A stretch of DNA of 64,000 nt from the NCBI GenBank assembly GCA_024235415.1, contig JACKML010000005.1:135001-199000 (forward strand), given 5' to 3'. Each line of letters begins with the position of its first letter. The stretch's first letter is position 1. Below, piece by piece: positions 63,849 through 64,000 of this stretch. Source of the stretch: Chromatiaceae bacterium. Its GTDB lineage: Bacteria > Pseudomonadota > Gammaproteobacteria > Chromatiales > Chromatiaceae. The notes under the pieces are model-generated. The model was given only the letters and a program-made list of their open reading frames with translations, was not told the origin of the DNA and searched no databases. The position numbers and the translations under genes were made by a program.

Positions 63849-64000
63849 TCAGGCCGCTGCGGATTCGTGTTCCGCGGCGTCGGTACCGCCTGCGCTTGGC
63901 GACGACGGCGCCGTGTAGACGACGCGTCCATCGACCCTCACCCAATCGATGCGCAGCAAGCGCGCCTTGAGTGAAACACCGGTGGTGCCGGCCTTGGCGC
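63849..64000 (-). CDS. Probable DUF3577/STY4534-type ICE replication protein, 3' end only
   Basis: The last 49 codons of a minus-strand gene whose start is beyond the window edge. The frame reads GTTGVSLKARLLRIDWVRVD then VVYTAPSSPSAGG and stops at 63849-63851. The TGVSLKARLLRI pattern and its place upstream of DUF3275 suggest the DUF3577 (STY4534) family, known in SPI-7-like and related ICEs. With only the C-terminus visible this is a moderate call. Confidence 0.5.
   Translation of the reverse strand, partial: AKAGTTGVSLKARLLRIDWVRVDGRVVYTAPSSPSAGGTDAAEHESAAA

Overview
The window is the junction between a bacterial chromosome and a large integrative and conjugative element (ICE). The first 7.2 kb is ordinary gammaproteobacterial backbone: the 3' part of a 23S rRNA gene, a 5S rRNA gene with a strong terminator, then a tight plus-strand run of an M61-type peptidase with a PDZ domain, birA, coaX and a SPOR-domain membrane protein, ending at a tRNA-Thr(UGU) gene. 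The rRNA sequence, the birA-coaX-SPOR-tRNA-Thr order and the high GC content all point to a GC-rich gammaproteobacterium. The species cannot be named from this sequence.

The tRNA-Thr gene is cut in its anticodon arm at 7272/7273, and from there to the end of the window everything looks like one ICE of the PFGI-1/ICEclc type (MPF-G secretion system, MobH relaxase). The far end lies outside the window. Next to the att junction are a tyrosine integrase and a TraI_2/MobH relaxase with overlapping genes. A cargo block follows (10.2-29.1 kb). It holds two large alanine-rich helical-repeat proteins of unknown function, a winged-helix nucleotidyltransferase/HEPN pair, the remnant of a type I methylase gene (hsdM), a duplicated and internally deleted pseudogene, and a visibly AT-richer five-gene defence cluster. 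I read that cluster as a type II Druantia-like system: two large proteins without known domains, a 1963-residue helicase with a DUF1998 end, a cytosine-5 methyltransferase and a Vsr nick endonuclease.

From 47.3 down to 29.1 kb, on the minus strand, lies a complete-looking MPF-G conjugation operon: an OmpA-PilL fusion, a lipoprotein, the PFL_4693 and PFL_4695 families, lytic transglycosylase, TraD coupling ATPase, PFL_4697, RAQPRD, the pilus and core-channel genes, a VirB4-type ATPase, and the TraW/TrbC-, TraU-, TraH- and TraG-like genes. Most of these genes overlap or are a few bases apart.

A second cargo block (47.5-59 kb) carries a NYN-domain nuclease-like protein, chrB-chrA chromate resistance, an EamA transporter with a very histidine-rich tail, an OmpR-type two-component system divergent from a small secreted protein, a cytochrome c'-like protein, an IS1182-family insertion with a 4-bp target duplication, and dinB. 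From 59.5 kb on, minus-strand ICE housekeeping genes follow: a RadC-like JAB protein, a DUF932 protein, small conserved proteins, DUF3275, and the 3' end of a probable DUF3577/STY4534 gene. Two copies of a 68-bp structured leader element lie in this part.

The points most worth checking are the Druantia-like island with Vsr, the unusual way the tRNA is split, the scars around 13.5-15.6 kb (paired repeats, truncated hsdM, exact 108-bp deletion), the operator-like palindrome over the nucleotidyltransferase start, and the repeated leader element near 60.1 and 62.2 kb.
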